Below, piece after piece: positions 38,005 to 47,092 of a stretch of DNA of 64,000 bases. The translations under genes were made by a program, and so were the position numbers. Numbering within the stretch: position 1 is the first letter of the stretch; each line of letters begins with the position of its first letter. Source of the stretch: Anaerolineaceae bacterium (lineage in GTDB: Bacteria; Chloroflexota; Anaerolineae; Aggregatilineales; Phototrophicaceae); contig WGMX01000008.1 in NCBI GenBank assembly GCA_016124855.1, forward strand, positions 124,001 through 188,000, given 5' to 3'. The notes under the pieces were generated by a model. It was not told the DNA's origin, did not search any database, and worked only from the letters and a program-made list of their open reading frames with translations.

Positions 38005-39018
38005 CTATGATGAATATTTCACAGGCTGACCATTTGCGGCTGATGATGCCTTAATCGCGTCCCACAGCCGCGCCATTCTTAAACCCACTTCCGGTGGACT
38101 TGGATTAGCGGTAACACCATTCCGTACATTCAAAAACTGCTCCCAAACATGGATCGATTCTACCGACTTCACCTTCGTCAGCCGCTTCGCCCCATGCCGT
38201 TGCAATTCGAGTTGTTCACCCCAAATACCTGTTCTGATAATCCCCTTACTGCAAAAAACACGTATATCCGAATGACATGACGGGATAGCCATACCGCAGC
38301 CGTTAAACGTCACTAACCCGCCAGAAGCTAAACGCGCCATTGCCACAGCCCGAACATCAACCGGATATTTGTCATTTTCCATCCATGCGGCAACCTCGGT
38401 GAAATCCTCCCCCGCCAGATCGGCCACTGTATTTAACATATGTGCGCCCGTGTCAAAAAGGAAACCACCCCCCGAAAGGTCAGGCTGCTGCCGCCACGTT
38501 CCAACCGTCAATTGTCCCCAATTTTGCCACGCCATTGCATTAATATTGAGAATTGAACCGAGCTTACCCGATCGTAATAATGCAACTGCCGCCCGTACCT
38601 GTGGCGACAAACTGCCTTGAAACGCGACCACTAAAAGCCGGCCAGTTTTATCTCGTGTGTCAATTAATGCGGTGGCTTCGGCGGCGTTCATGACCATGGG
38701 TTTCTCAAGCAGCACGTCCAATCCGGTTTCCATAGCCAATTTTGCTTGCTCAAAGTGCAGCGCATGAGGCGTTACAATGAATACGGCATCCAACGTTTTC
38801 GCATATTGGGCGATGAATTTTTCCCAATCCGGTTCGTTTGGCGGAACAGATTGCCCTGCTAGCTTGAATAAATTTCCCGCTGCCGCATAAGCTTCTGGCG
38901 ACGGTTCACACACTGCCGCAATTTGAGTATCACTTCGTTGCAGCATGGTCGTAATATGATGCCGCGCCATGCCGCCGCATCCAATAAAGCCCACTTGAAC
39001 ACGCTTTTTGTCTGCCAA
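38005..39018 (-). CDS. Gfo/Idh/MocA-family oxidoreductase
   Basis: NAD(P)-dependent sugar or inositol dehydrogenase-like protein, about 337 residues from the proposed TTG start at 39016-39018. The Rossmann motif [18 protein letters not shown] begins at about residue 8; then AVCEPSPEA, the [11 protein letters not shown] segment with the catalytic Lys, and [19 protein letters not shown] with the conserved Asp and His. Homology begins at the Rossmann strand. The TTG has AAGG about ten bases upstream; a GTG at 39085-39087 would add 23 residues and is the alternative. The pair with ThuA suggests 3-keto-sugar chemistry on a disaccharide or polyol. Confidence 0.88.
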   Translation of the reverse strand: MADKKRVQVGFIGCGGMARHHITTMLQRSDTQIAAVCEPSPEAYAAAGNLFKLAGQSVPPNEPDWEKFIAQYAKTLDAVFIVTPHALHFEQAKLAMETGLDVLLEKPMVMNAAEATALIDTRDKTGRLLVVAFQGSLSPQVRAAVALLRSGKLGSILNINAMAWQNWGQLTVGTWRQQPDLSGGGFLFDTGAHMLNTVADLAGEDFTEVAAWMENDKYPVDVRAVAMARLASGGLVTFNGCGMAIPSCHSDIRVFCSKGIIRTGIWGEQLELQRHGAKRLTKVKSVESIHVWEQFLNVRNGVTANPSPPEVGLRMARLWDAIKASSAANGQPVKYSS

Positions 39019-39105
39019 GATATAAATGCCTTTTTGAAAGAGATAGATTTTGCCTGATTGTACCGCACTCTGCTTAGCATACGACACCTATTAAAGCCAA
39101 TATGG

Positions 39106-39134
39106 TATACATGTTCTTTCCCATACGATATAAT
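39106..39134 (+). promoter_or_regulatory. Probable promoter of the S9 peptidase operon
   Basis: -35 TATACA (39106-39111), 17-base spacer, perfect -10 TATAAT (39129-39134). The start codon at 39181 follows about 40 bases after the predicted transcription start. Confidence 0.55.
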
Positions 39135-39180
39135 TCTTACCTTCATCATCAAAGTTTGAATTAATGAATAGAGGCATCAA

Positions 39181-41238
39181 TTGTCTGCTGAAAAGCAACC
39201 GATAACCGCCGAAGATCTATATCGTGTCACGCTGGTCGAAGACCCGCGCATTAGCGCTGATGGACGTTGGATTGCCTACGTGCAAGTGACAGTTGATAAA
39301 CTGGATAACGGCTACAAGCGCAATATTTGGTTGGTTTCAACTGAGGGTGGCGTTCCTTTCCAGCTCACACGCAGCGGCAAAGATTCGCAACCGCGCTGGA
39401 GTCCTGATGGCAAATATTTGGCTTTTACCTCGGCCCGAGACGACAAACCGCAAATTTACTTACTGCCAATTACCGCCCCCGGTGGCGAACCCCGTGCTTT
39501 GACCAGCCTGCCCAACGGCGCAAATAATCCCGCTTGGTCAGCCGACAGCTCACAAATCGCTTTCCTATCGGGCATGAACGCTGAAGCTCGCGCACGAGAA
39601 GATAAAAACATCGAAGAACCGAAACCACAGGATAAACTCGAAGGCAAACAGCGAAAAGAGCGAAAAGACCTTGAGGAAAGCAAACGATGGGATCCGCGTG
39701 TCGTAGAACGCATTCCTTATCGTTCAGGGACAAGCTATCTAACCGATAACTTCACACAAGTCTATGTAATGCCTGTCGCCGAAGGTTTGCCAAAAGAAGA
39801 TGCTAAACCGCGCCGTCTCACCAGCGTCAACGCTGATCACAATCCACCCCAGTGGTCGCCTGATGGGCAATATATTTTGACCGCCCGAATGAGCGATCCC
39901 AATACGGATGAACCTTGGCGTTGGAGTGTGCTGTTCCGTATTCGTGTCTCGGATGGTGTGCATGAGCAGTTAACGGACAACGACTTCAGCAGTTTTGCAC
40001 CAGTTGTTTCGCCCGATGGTCAATGGATTGCCTTCGGTCGTTTACCCCGCGAACAACTTAGTGAACGCTATAATCGCCTCGCGGTCATGCCCTTCGCAGG
40101 TGGCGAAATTCGTGATCTGAGCCTGCCACTTGACCGTAATGTGAACGATTTCAAATGGTCGCCGGACAGCCAAGCGATCCTGTTCACAGTCGGGAATGAA
40201 GGACACACCAAGTTATATCGTGCCAACCTGAACGTTTCAGACATCGACGCACTGATTATCAAAGTAATGGATATCGAAAGTTTTGATGTTCATCACGAAG
40301 CCGGTATCGCCTTCATCGGCAGCACTGAAGCTGATCCTTCCGAACTCTACTGGCAAGATTCAAGCCTTGATGAACCGGCACAAATGACAACCGTGAATCA
40401 GATATTCTTGGAGAGTGTCATCGTTCACACTTTCCACGAAATCCGCTGGCAATCGCCTTCTGGCACAGAAATTCAAGGTTGGTACATGCTGCCAGTTGGT
40501 TATGAACAAGGCAAGCAGTACCCTCTCGCCTTGAACATTCATGGCGGGCCGCATGTCATGTGGGGGCCGACCTTTAAATCACAATGGCACGAATGGCAGT
40601 TCCAAGCCGCACGGGGTTATGTCGTATTCTTCTGCAACCCACGCGGCTCGGATGGCTACGGTGAACGCTTCCAGATGGCACTGCATGGTGCATGGGGGCC
40701 TGTCGCAATGGATGACATCATGACAGGTGTTGACGCCATCATTGCTAAAGGCTTCGTTGATTCTAAACGTCTTGCCATCACGGGTGGTTCTTACGGGGGT
40801 TTCATGACCACATGGATCACCAGCCACACTGACCGCTTTATCACCGCTGCTTCGCTGCGTGGGGTTTACAATATGCTGTCATTCAGCGGCACGACTGATA
40901 TTGTCAGCTTCACCTCCAACGAAATGGGTGTCGAGCCGTGGGAAAACCCAACATTCTTATGGGAAAACTCACCTCTCGCCCATGCCCACAAAATCAAAAC
41001 ACCGATGCTCCTGCTGCACAGTGAGAATGACTTCCGTGTTCCCATCTCCGAAGGTGAGCAAATGTATACCTACATCCGCCGAACCGGAGGCAAAGTCAAA
41101 CTCATTCGCTTCCCGCGTGAAGGCCACGAGCTGACCCGCAGCGGTGAACCCGAACATCGCGTCAGCAGCTTAACCCATATCATCAACTGGTTTGATGAGT
41201 ACTGTTATCCCGAAAAAACTCAAGTAGCACAGGAGTAA
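39181..41238 (+). CDS. S9-family serine peptidase (acylaminoacyl/dipeptidyl type)
   Basis: Cytoplasmic oligopeptidase of 685 residues with no signal peptide. The N-terminal 400 residues form a beta-propeller with repeated WSPDG-type TolB/PD40 blades (RWSPDGKYLAFTS, QWSPDGQYILTA, VVSPDGQWIAFG, KWSPDSQAILF). The C-terminal alpha/beta hydrolase has the triad Ser537 (GGSYGGFMT), Asp617 (HSENDFRVP) and His649 (REGHEL). This is subfamily S9C, which trims short peptides. The start is TTG at 39181 with AGAGG six bases upstream; the nearby ATG is out of frame. The M20 gene follows three bases after the stop, so the pair likely finishes imported peptides. Confidence 0.93.
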   Translation: MSAEKQPITAEDLYRVTLVEDPRISADGRWIAYVQVTVDKLDNGYKRNIWLVSTEGGVPFQLTRSGKDSQPRWSPDGKYLAFTSARDDKPQIYLLPITAPGGEPRALTSLPNGANNPAWSADSSQIAFLSGMNAEARAREDKNIEEPKPQDKLEGKQRKERKDLEESKRWDPRVVERIPYRSGTSYLTDNFTQVYVMPVAEGLPKEDAKPRRLTSVNADHNPPQWSPDGQYILTARMSDPNTDEPWRWSVLFRIRVSDGVHEQLTDNDFSSFAPVVSPDGQWIAFGRLPREQLSERYNRLAVMPFAGGEIRDLSLPLDRNVNDFKWSPDSQAILFTVGNEGHTKLYRANLNVSDIDALIIKVMDIESFDVHHEAGIAFIGSTEADPSELYWQDSSLDEPAQMTTVNQIFLESVIVHTFHEIRWQSPSGTEIQGWYMLPVGYEQGKQYPLALNIHGGPHVMWGPTFKSQWHEWQFQAARGYVVFFCNPRGSDGYGERFQMALHGAWGPVAMDDIMTGVDAIIAKGFVDSKRLAITGGSYGGFMTTWITSHTDRFITAASLRGVYNMLSFSGTTDIVSFTSNEMGVEPWENPTFLWENSPLAHAHKIKTPMLLLHSENDFRVPISEGEQMYTYIRRTGGKVKLIRFPREGHELTRSGEPEHRVSSLTHIINWFDEYCYPEKTQVAQE

Positions 41239-41241
41239 AAG

Positions 41242-42426
41242 ATGTCCACTGCTGTTCCTATGCTCGAACGCGCCCGTGAATTACAAGACCAACTGGTCGA
41301 ATGGCGACGTGACATTCATATGCATCCTGAACTCAGTTTTCAGGAATTACGCACGGCTCGCCTTGTTGCTGATAACTTACGAGAGATGGGTATTGAGGCT
41401 GAAATAGGGGTTGGTAAAACAGGTGTGGTCGCCCGCATCGGCGAGGGACATCCTGCCATCGGTATTCGTGCTGATATGGATGCGCTCCCCATCCAAGAAG
41501 CCAATGATGTCCCTTATAAATCGCTTACTCCCGGGGTCATGCATGCTTGCGGACATGATGCCCATACTGCTATCTTGCTCGGTGTAGCGCGCTTGCTCAA
41601 CAATATGGAAGATCGCCCAACTGGGGAAATACGTCTGCTCTTTCAGCCCTCCGAAGAAGATGAAGATACCGACCATAAAAGCGGCGCAGTCCGCATGATC
41701 GAGGATGGCGCGCTCGAAGACCTCGACGCAGTCATCGCGCTTCATGTCAACAGCAACATGCCCGCCGGACAAATCCGCATCACGACTGGCCCTAACTCGG
41801 CCTCCGTTGACTCCTTCAACGCCACCATCATCGGTGAAGGTTGTCACGGCGCGTACCCGCATCAAGGTATCGACCCGATTTTTATTCTGGCGCAGGTCAT
41901 TAACGCCATTCATGGCATCCGCGCTCGTCGGATCAATCCTATACGTCCGGCTGTCATCTCGATTGGCGCAGTTCACACTGGTGCAGCCAATAACGTCATC
42001 CCAGATGAAGTTCATATGAACGGCACGATTCGCGCTTATGATGACGAAACCCGCGAAAAATTATGGGCAGAACTCGAACAAGCCTTTGCCGTGACCAGAG
42101 CCTTTGGCGGTGACTACAAACTCGAAATCATCAAGAGCTATCCCTCGCAGCACAACGATGCCGAAGTCGCTCAACTCATCCGTGAAATTGGTGTATCCAT
42201 GCTCGGTGAAGAAGGACTTTACCCCGACGAACCGGGCATGGGGGCGGAAGACTTCGCTTACATGACCCGCAAAGCCCCCGGTGCAATGTTCGGCCTCGGT
42301 GCGAAATTTGACACAGTAAATCGCCCGCACCACAGTCCAATTTTTGACCTTGACGAATCGGCATTCTCTATCGGCGCAGCCATCCTCGCCGAAACAACTC
42401 TCCAACTTCTCAAATCCAAAGCCTAA
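41242..42426 (+). CDS. M20-family amidohydrolase/peptidase
   Basis: Metallo-amidohydrolase of 394 residues, M20D type (hippurate hydrolase, IAA-amino acid hydrolase, N-acyl-amino acid deacylase group). It has RRDIHMHPELSF at 22-33, IRADMDALPIQE near 75-86, HACGHDAHTA at 101-110 with metal Cys/His, LFQPSEEDED with the catalytic Glu, and a dimerisation domain with the C(H)GAYPHQGIDPI segment. AGGAG precedes the ATG. Coupled with the S9 peptidase upstream; an N-acyl-amino acid or amide substrate is likely but unproved. Confidence 0.93.
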   Translation: MSTAVPMLERARELQDQLVEWRRDIHMHPELSFQELRTARLVADNLREMGIEAEIGVGKTGVVARIGEGHPAIGIRADMDALPIQEANDVPYKSLTPGVMHACGHDAHTAILLGVARLLNNMEDRPTGEIRLLFQPSEEDEDTDHKSGAVRMIEDGALEDLDAVIALHVNSNMPAGQIRITTGPNSASVDSFNATIIGEGCHGAYPHQGIDPIFILAQVINAIHGIRARRINPIRPAVISIGAVHTGAANNVIPDEVHMNGTIRAYDDETREKLWAELEQAFAVTRAFGGDYKLEIIKSYPSQHNDAEVAQLIREIGVSMLGEEGLYPDEPGMGAEDFAYMTRKAPGAMFGLGAKFDTVNRPHHSPIFDLDESAFSIGAAILAETTLQLLKSKA

Positions 42427-42438
42427 ACACATGCCTTC

Positions 42439-42463
42439 GTAGGGGTTTGCCGCTGGCAAACCC
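42439..42463. repeat. Hairpin repeat, copy 1
   Basis: GTAGGGGTTTGCCGCTGGCA begins a 25-base element ending AACCC: stem GGGTTTGCC (42443-42451), loop GCT, GGCAAACCC (42455-42463). It lies between the convergent M20 and SDR genes. A near-identical element is at 45351-45375. Confidence 0.65.
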
Positions 42464-42472
42464 TTGGCTAAA

Positions 42473-43264
42473 TCATTTTTTCTCTACAAAGTCCAACGAC
42501 GGTGATGGACTAATCGCGCTCCAACCGCCATCCACAATCAACGTCTGTCCAGTAACCTGTGATGCCCCATCGGACAAGAAAAACAACGCTGCCTGTGCAA
42601 TATCATCCGGTTTACCTACTTTTCCTACAGGGATAACCTTTCCCCAAACCGTATCATAATTGGGATCATCCACCAGATTACGCGGTGTGGTCGTTGCTCC
42701 CGGTGCAAGGCAATTCACAGTGATCTTGTACGGTGACAGTTCAACCACCAGATTACGCGCCAGCATTTCTAACGCCGCTTTGCTCATCCCATAAGCCGAA
42801 AGATATTGCAGCGCTTGATGTCCCGTCACCGAAGACATAAACAAAATACGTCCACCCTGACCTTGTTCCCGCATTTGACGAGCCGCCGCCTGCGCCAAAA
42901 AATAAGAACCACGTAAATTCACTGACATCACCCGATCAAACATTTCTTGAGTGTATTCAAAGAAATCACCCCACACGGTCAATCCCGCATTGCACACCGC
43001 TATATCCAACCGACCGAACAACTTGACTGCCTCAGCCACCATCCCCCGCACGGTTTCCACATTTGCTACATCTCCGGCAAACGGCTGGCAGATTCTACCC
43101 GCTGCACGGATTTGCCCCGCCGCTTCCTCAGCGACAGCCTTATCGACATCATTCAAGAGAACCGATGCACCTTGCAATGCCAACTGTTCCGCAATTGCAT
43201 ATCCGATGCCTACCCCTGCCCCTGTGACAATCGCAACCTTTTTTTCAAACGAACCATTGGTCAT
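42473..43264 (-). CDS. Short-chain dehydrogenase/reductase
   Basis: Classical SDR of 263 residues. NAD(P) motif VTGAGVGIGYAIAEQLA (about 13-29), an Asp after the second strand (VLLNDVDKA) that favours NAD, CNAGLTVWG, catalytic Ser in ILFMSSVTG, and YGMSKAAL with Tyr and Lys; C-terminal GQTLIVDGGWS. The substrate may be a sugar or polyol. It is divergent from the YjhG-type dehydratase gene across only 72 bases, which suggests joint control and a role in oxidising a sugar to its acid or reducing a product; this is inference. Confidence 0.92.
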   Translation of the reverse strand: MTNGSFEKKVAIVTGAGVGIGYAIAEQLALQGASVLLNDVDKAVAEEAAGQIRAAGRICQPFAGDVANVETVRGMVAEAVKLFGRLDIAVCNAGLTVWGDFFEYTQEMFDRVMSVNLRGSYFLAQAAARQMREQGQGGRILFMSSVTGHQALQYLSAYGMSKAALEMLARNLVVELSPYKITVNCLAPGATTTPRNLVDDPNYDTVWGKVIPVGKVGKPDDIAQAALFFLSDGASQVTGQTLIVDGGWSAISPSPSLDFVEKK

Positions 43265-43272
43265 AAGTAAAA

Positions 43273-43301
43273 TTGCTCCTTAGCAAACAAATGGCTATTA
43301 T
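43273..43301 (+). promoter_or_regulatory. Candidate promoter of the yjhG operon
   Basis: -35 TTGCTC (43273-43278), 17-base spacer, -10 TATTAT (43296-43301), in the 72-base divergent gap with the SDR gene. Confidence 0.45.
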
Positions 43302-43336
43302 ACTGAGACATTCATAACCATAAAAAGTAGTCTTTT

Positions 43337-45340
43337 ATGCCAAAAAAACATCCAACACCTTCGCTAGAGTCCATTCTCGGAACGTCGGAACATGTTTCCG
43401 GTACACGCACCAAAGGTCAGGGTCGCGAAGGAAAACTGCCGCTCACAGCCGATATGCTGCTCAATGAGCCTAGCGGCAATCTATTCGGCCTCACCCAGAA
43501 TGTCGCAATGGGCTGGAACCCCGAAGAAGTCAACAACGAACAGTATATGATTGTCAGCACACACGGCGGTTTACGCGCGCCGGATGGACATGCTGTTGCT
43601 CTGGGCCTTCATACCGGACATTGGGAAGTCAACCTCCTCGTCCAAGCGGCGGCTGAAACCATGCGCGATCAAGGCGCTGTGCCTTTTGCAGCCTATTGTA
43701 CTGACCCCTGCGACGGACGCTCACAGGGTACAGATGGCATGATGGATAGTCTACCCTATCGCAATGACGGTGCGATGTCTATGCGTCGCATGATTCGTTC
43801 ACTTCCTACACGTGACGGTGTCATGGGCATCGGCACCTGCGATAAAGGATTACCAGCTGTGATGTTAGCGCTTGCTGGCTGCACGGATTTACCCGGAATT
43901 GTCGTTCCCGGCGGTGTCACCTTGCCTACACCAGATGCCGAAGATGCTGGTAAGGTTCAAACCATCGGTACTCGTTACACTCAGGGACTGATCTCGCTTG
44001 AATATGCTGCCGAAATGGGATGTAAAGCTTGCGGTTCGAGCGGTGGAGGCTGCCAGTTCCTCGGTACAGCGGCGACCTCGCAGGTTGTGGCCGAAGGTTT
44101 TGGACTGACATTGCCGCATAGTGCGTTGAGTCCATCGGGCGAGCCTATTTGGCTTGACATGGCGACCCGTTCGGCCTTAGCGTTGTTGCGGCTCAAAGCC
44201 AATAACATTCCACTTTCAGCCATCTTTACCCCTGCCAATCTCGAAAACACCATGCTTGTTCATGCGGCCTTTGGTGGTTCGACCAACCTGCTGCTGCATA
44301 TTCCCGCTATCGCTCAACAAGCCGGACTCAAACCCCCAACGGTCGAAGATTGGCATCGAATTAATCGGAGCACGCCGCGCCTTGTAGATGCCTTGCCCAA
44401 TGGCCCGCGCTTCTTCCCGACTGTTCAAGTTTTTATGGCTGGCGGCGTAACCGAAGTCATGCTGCATTTGCGCAACATGGGCTTACTCAATACCGACGCA
44501 CTAACCGTCACTGGTGAAAAACTCAGTACCGTTCTTGATTGGTGGGAACACAGTGAACGCCGTCAAGAGGCACGTAAACATTTACAAGAAAGCGATCATG
44601 TTGATCCGAACTTGGTCATTATGGACGCTGACTCGGCCCGTGCAGAAGGATTGACCAGCACAGTAATCTTCCCCACGGGTAATCTGATGCCACAGGGTTC
44701 AGTCATCAAAGCCACAGCCATTGATCCCTCGGTCATTGACGAAAATCAAATCTATCATCAACGTGGACGCGCCAAAGTATTTACGTCTGAACCTGCCGCC
44801 ATGAAAGCAGTCAAAACCGGAGTAATCAAACCGGGCGACATCATGGTGCTCATCGGTCACGGCCCCCTCGGAACGGGCATGGTTGAAACCGCGCAAATTA
44901 CTGCTGCCTTGAAATATGTTGATTGGGGCAAGCACGTAGTGCTGCTTACCGATGGACGTTTCTCCGGTTTTTCGACAGGCGCTTGCGTCGGGCATATCGG
45001 TCCGGAGGCCCTTGCAGGTGGCCCTATCGGCAAAGTCCGTGATGGCGATCTGATTGAAATTAGGCTTGACCGCCTCAACCTGACAGGAACAGTTCATCTC
45101 ATTGGCACGGCTGACCGCGACCTCACACCCGAAGAAGCGGTCTTAGTCCTCGCCACCCGCGACTCGCATCCTGATTTACATGTTCACCCGCGATTACCGG
45201 ATGACACACGTTTGTGGGCCGCTTTGCAGGAAGCCAGTGGAGGAACATGGGCAGGCTGTGTCTATGACACCGATAAAATCATCGCCGCTTTAAAAGCCGG
45301 TATGCAAGTCCTTGCCAACCAGTCCGAAATTACCACATGA
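43337..45340 (+). CDS. yjhG: YjhG/YagF-type sugar-acid dehydratase (D-xylonate dehydratase-like)
   Basis: Fe-S dehydratase of the IlvD/Edd superfamily that converts a sugar acid to its 2-keto-3-deoxy acid. At 667 residues it is longer than IlvD (about 560) and matches the YjhG/YagF group along its length: GELPLTAEMLINRPSG-like start (here KLPLTADMLLNEPSGNLFG), STHGGLRAPDGHAVALGLHTGH, CTDPCDGRSQGTDGMMDSLP, GIGTCDKGLPA, MGCKACGSSGGGCQFLGTA, HAAFGGSTNLLLHIPAIA, and the end DDTRLWAALQEASGGTWAGC. These conserved Cys hold the cluster. E. coli YjhG acts on D-xylonate. It should not be taken as the missing ilvD of the operon at 490-5683. Confidence 0.93.
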   Translation: MPKKHPTPSLESILGTSEHVSGTRTKGQGREGKLPLTADMLLNEPSGNLFGLTQNVAMGWNPEEVNNEQYMIVSTHGGLRAPDGHAVALGLHTGHWEVNLLVQAAAETMRDQGAVPFAAYCTDPCDGRSQGTDGMMDSLPYRNDGAMSMRRMIRSLPTRDGVMGIGTCDKGLPAVMLALAGCTDLPGIVVPGGVTLPTPDAEDAGKVQTIGTRYTQGLISLEYAAEMGCKACGSSGGGCQFLGTAATSQVVAEGFGLTLPHSALSPSGEPIWLDMATRSALALLRLKANNIPLSAIFTPANLENTMLVHAAFGGSTNLLLHIPAIAQQAGLKPPTVEDWHRINRSTPRLVDALPNGPRFFPTVQVFMAGGVTEVMLHLRNMGLLNTDALTVTGEKLSTVLDWWEHSERRQEARKHLQESDHVDPNLVIMDADSARAEGLTSTVIFPTGNLMPQGSVIKATAIDPSVIDENQIYHQRGRAKVFTSEPAAMKAVKTGVIKPGDIMVLIGHGPLGTGMVETAQITAALKYVDWGKHVVLLTDGRFSGFSTGACVGHIGPEALAGGPIGKVRDGDLIEIRLDRLNLTGTVHLIGTADRDLTPEEAVLVLATRDSHPDLHVHPRLPDDTRLWAALQEASGGTWAGCVYDTDKIIAALKAGMQVLANQSEITT

Positions 45341-45350
45341 AATTATCAAA

Positions 45351-45375
45351 GTAGGGGCTTGCCGTTGGCAGGCCC
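45351..45375. repeat. Hairpin repeat, copy 2
   Basis: GTAGGGGCTTGCCGTTGGCA begins an element of 25 bases ending GGCCC: stem GGGCTTGCC (45355-45363), loop GTT, GGCAGGCCC (45367-45375), one G-T wobble. Same pattern as the copy at 42439-42463; the stem changes are partly compensatory. It lies between yjhG and the ThDP enzyme gene. Confidence 0.65.
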
Positions 45376-45397
45376 AATTCTAAAAAAGGGATCACAA

Positions 45398-47029
45398 ATG
45401 TATGCACTCGGCGGAGAACTCGTCGCTCGCACACTTGCCGCACAGGGCGTATCCACCATTTATACTTTGTGTGGCGGTCACGTCATGGGCATCTATGACG
45501 GATGCCTTAATAACGATATTGCCGTCATCGACTTCCGCCACGAGCAGGCAGCTGCTCATGCTGCTGATGCACATGCCCGTTTGACACGTAACATTGGTGT
45601 CGCGGTGGTCACCGCTGGCCCCGGAGTAACCGATGCCGTCACCGGAGTAGCCAACGCCTATGAAGCACGAAGCCCCTTGGTACTCATCGGCGGAGCAGCA
45701 CCACTCAAAACCAAAGGGATGGGCGCGCTTCAAGAAATGCCGCAGTTGAATATGTTCAAGGACATCGCCAAAGCTGCCTTCACGATCACCGAGACCGAAA
45801 AAATTCCGCAGCAGTTGCATGAAGCCTTTAAAATCGCGCTCAGTGGCAGACCCGGCCCCGTATTCATCGAAATCCCATTTGATGTCATGTTCAATGCAGT
45901 CGAACCGCCGGAAATTCCACGGCGTGTTGTCATAGAACCGGTTGCGCCTGAACTCTCTGCCGTTGCCCAAATGTTTGAGATTCTCCGTACTGCCACCAAA
46001 CCGATCATCATCGCAGGTACACAGGTTTATTGGGACTCTGCTCATACAGCATTGCGCGAACTCACCGAACAAACAGGCATCCCTATTTTTACCAACGGCG
46101 CGGGACGTGGCACGCTCCCAATGAATCACCCTAACTGCTTCAAATCCGCCCGCAGTGCCGCTTTGCGTGAGGCTGATGCCATCGTTCTACTTGGCACACC
46201 GCTTGACTTCCGCCTCAAATATGGTCAGGAAGGCTGGAATCCTGCTGCTAAACTCATCCAAATTGAAAATGATCCCGCTCAACTCAATCACAACCGTCAG
46301 GCTGATGTCTCGCTCACTGCTGATGCGAGGCTCGTGCTTGAAGCCTTTAGTGAAGGTTTACAAGGGCTGCGCTTTGACGATTGGCTGCAAAAAATTCAAT
46401 CTATTGAGGCTAAAAAAGAAGCCGAACAAGAGCAGTGGGAAAAACTTGACGACACGCCTGTCAACCACTTTCGTTTTGCCGCTGAACTCAACCAATTCAT
46501 TGACGATAATACGATCATCATCGGGGATGGCGGCGACATCGTGACTGCCTGCGCCCGTGTGATTGATGTCACACTCCCCGGTCAATGGCTAGACCCCGGC
46601 CCTCTCGGATGCCTCGGCGTTGGCGCACCCTTTGCCATTGCCGCCCAACATCTCTACCCCGATAAAAAAGTTTTGATTATCAACGGCGACGGTGCATTCG
46701 GCCTAAATGGCTTCGAGTTCGACACCGCCATCCGCTTTAATTTGCCTATCGTGAGCATCGTGGGTAATGATGCTGGTTGGGGTAACATTCGCGTCATTCA
46801 ACAGCAAATGCTTGGCGAAGAACGGGCCATTGCGACCTCACTTGCACCCACTCGCTACGACAAAATTGTGGAAGCCTTTGGCGGTTATGGCGAACTTGTA
46901 GAAAATCCTACCGATATTCGACCCGCACTTGAACGCGCCTTTGCCAGTCGCAAACCGGCCTGCGTCAACGTCACGCTTGATCCTAAAGGACTTGCCAAAA
47001 TCGCCCCCAACATGGCCTACATCATGTAA
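45398..47029 (+). CDS. ThDP-dependent enzyme, acetolactate synthase-like
   Basis: A 543-residue ThDP enzyme with the three usual domains. Pyr domain: LCGGHVMGIYDGCL, and the catalytic Glu in DFRHEQAAAHAADAHAR near 46-62. Central domain: KPIIIAGTQVYWD. PP domain: IINGDGAFGLNGFEFDTAI, ending VGNDAGWGNI. It resembles the acetolactate synthase/2-hydroxyacyl-CoA lyase/2-keto-acid decarboxylase group, and no small subunit follows. ATG at 45398 has AAGGGA seven bases upstream; a longer frame has no homology. Being downstream of yjhG, it may act on the 2-keto-3-deoxy acid or a carboligation product; this is a guess from context. Confidence 0.85.
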   Translation: MYALGGELVARTLAAQGVSTIYTLCGGHVMGIYDGCLNNDIAVIDFRHEQAAAHAADAHARLTRNIGVAVVTAGPGVTDAVTGVANAYEARSPLVLIGGAAPLKTKGMGALQEMPQLNMFKDIAKAAFTITETEKIPQQLHEAFKIALSGRPGPVFIEIPFDVMFNAVEPPEIPRRVVIEPVAPELSAVAQMFEILRTATKPIIIAGTQVYWDSAHTALRELTEQTGIPIFTNGAGRGTLPMNHPNCFKSARSAALREADAIVLLGTPLDFRLKYGQEGWNPAAKLIQIENDPAQLNHNRQADVSLTADARLVLEAFSEGLQGLRFDDWLQKIQSIEAKKEAEQEQWEKLDDTPVNHFRFAAELNQFIDDNTIIIGDGGDIVTACARVIDVTLPGQWLDPGPLGCLGVGAPFAIAAQHLYPDKKVLIINGDGAFGLNGFEFDTAIRFNLPIVSIVGNDAGWGNIRVIQQQMLGEERAIATSLAPTRYDKIVEAFGGYGELVENPTDIRPALERAFASRKPACVNVTLDPKGLAKIAPNMAYIM

Positions 47030-47092
47030 CACAACCCACAACAATCTTGCATTAGGGCACACTCTTGCTTGGGGGGATTAACGTAGGAGGTA

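Noticed and set aside
43337..45340. Annotation as ilvD (dihydroxy-acid dehydratase) to complete the ilv set
   Set aside because: Length of 667 residues and motif wording fit YjhG/YagF much better, and it is not linked to the ilv operon.
45392..46129. A 245-codon open frame antisense to the ThDP enzyme gene
   Set aside because: Same reason: the sense strand carries all family motifs, the antisense product none.
45398..47029. Annotation as a second ilvB
   Set aside because: No small subunit gene follows, and its sequence differs from the linked ilvB; context with yjhG suggests another reaction.
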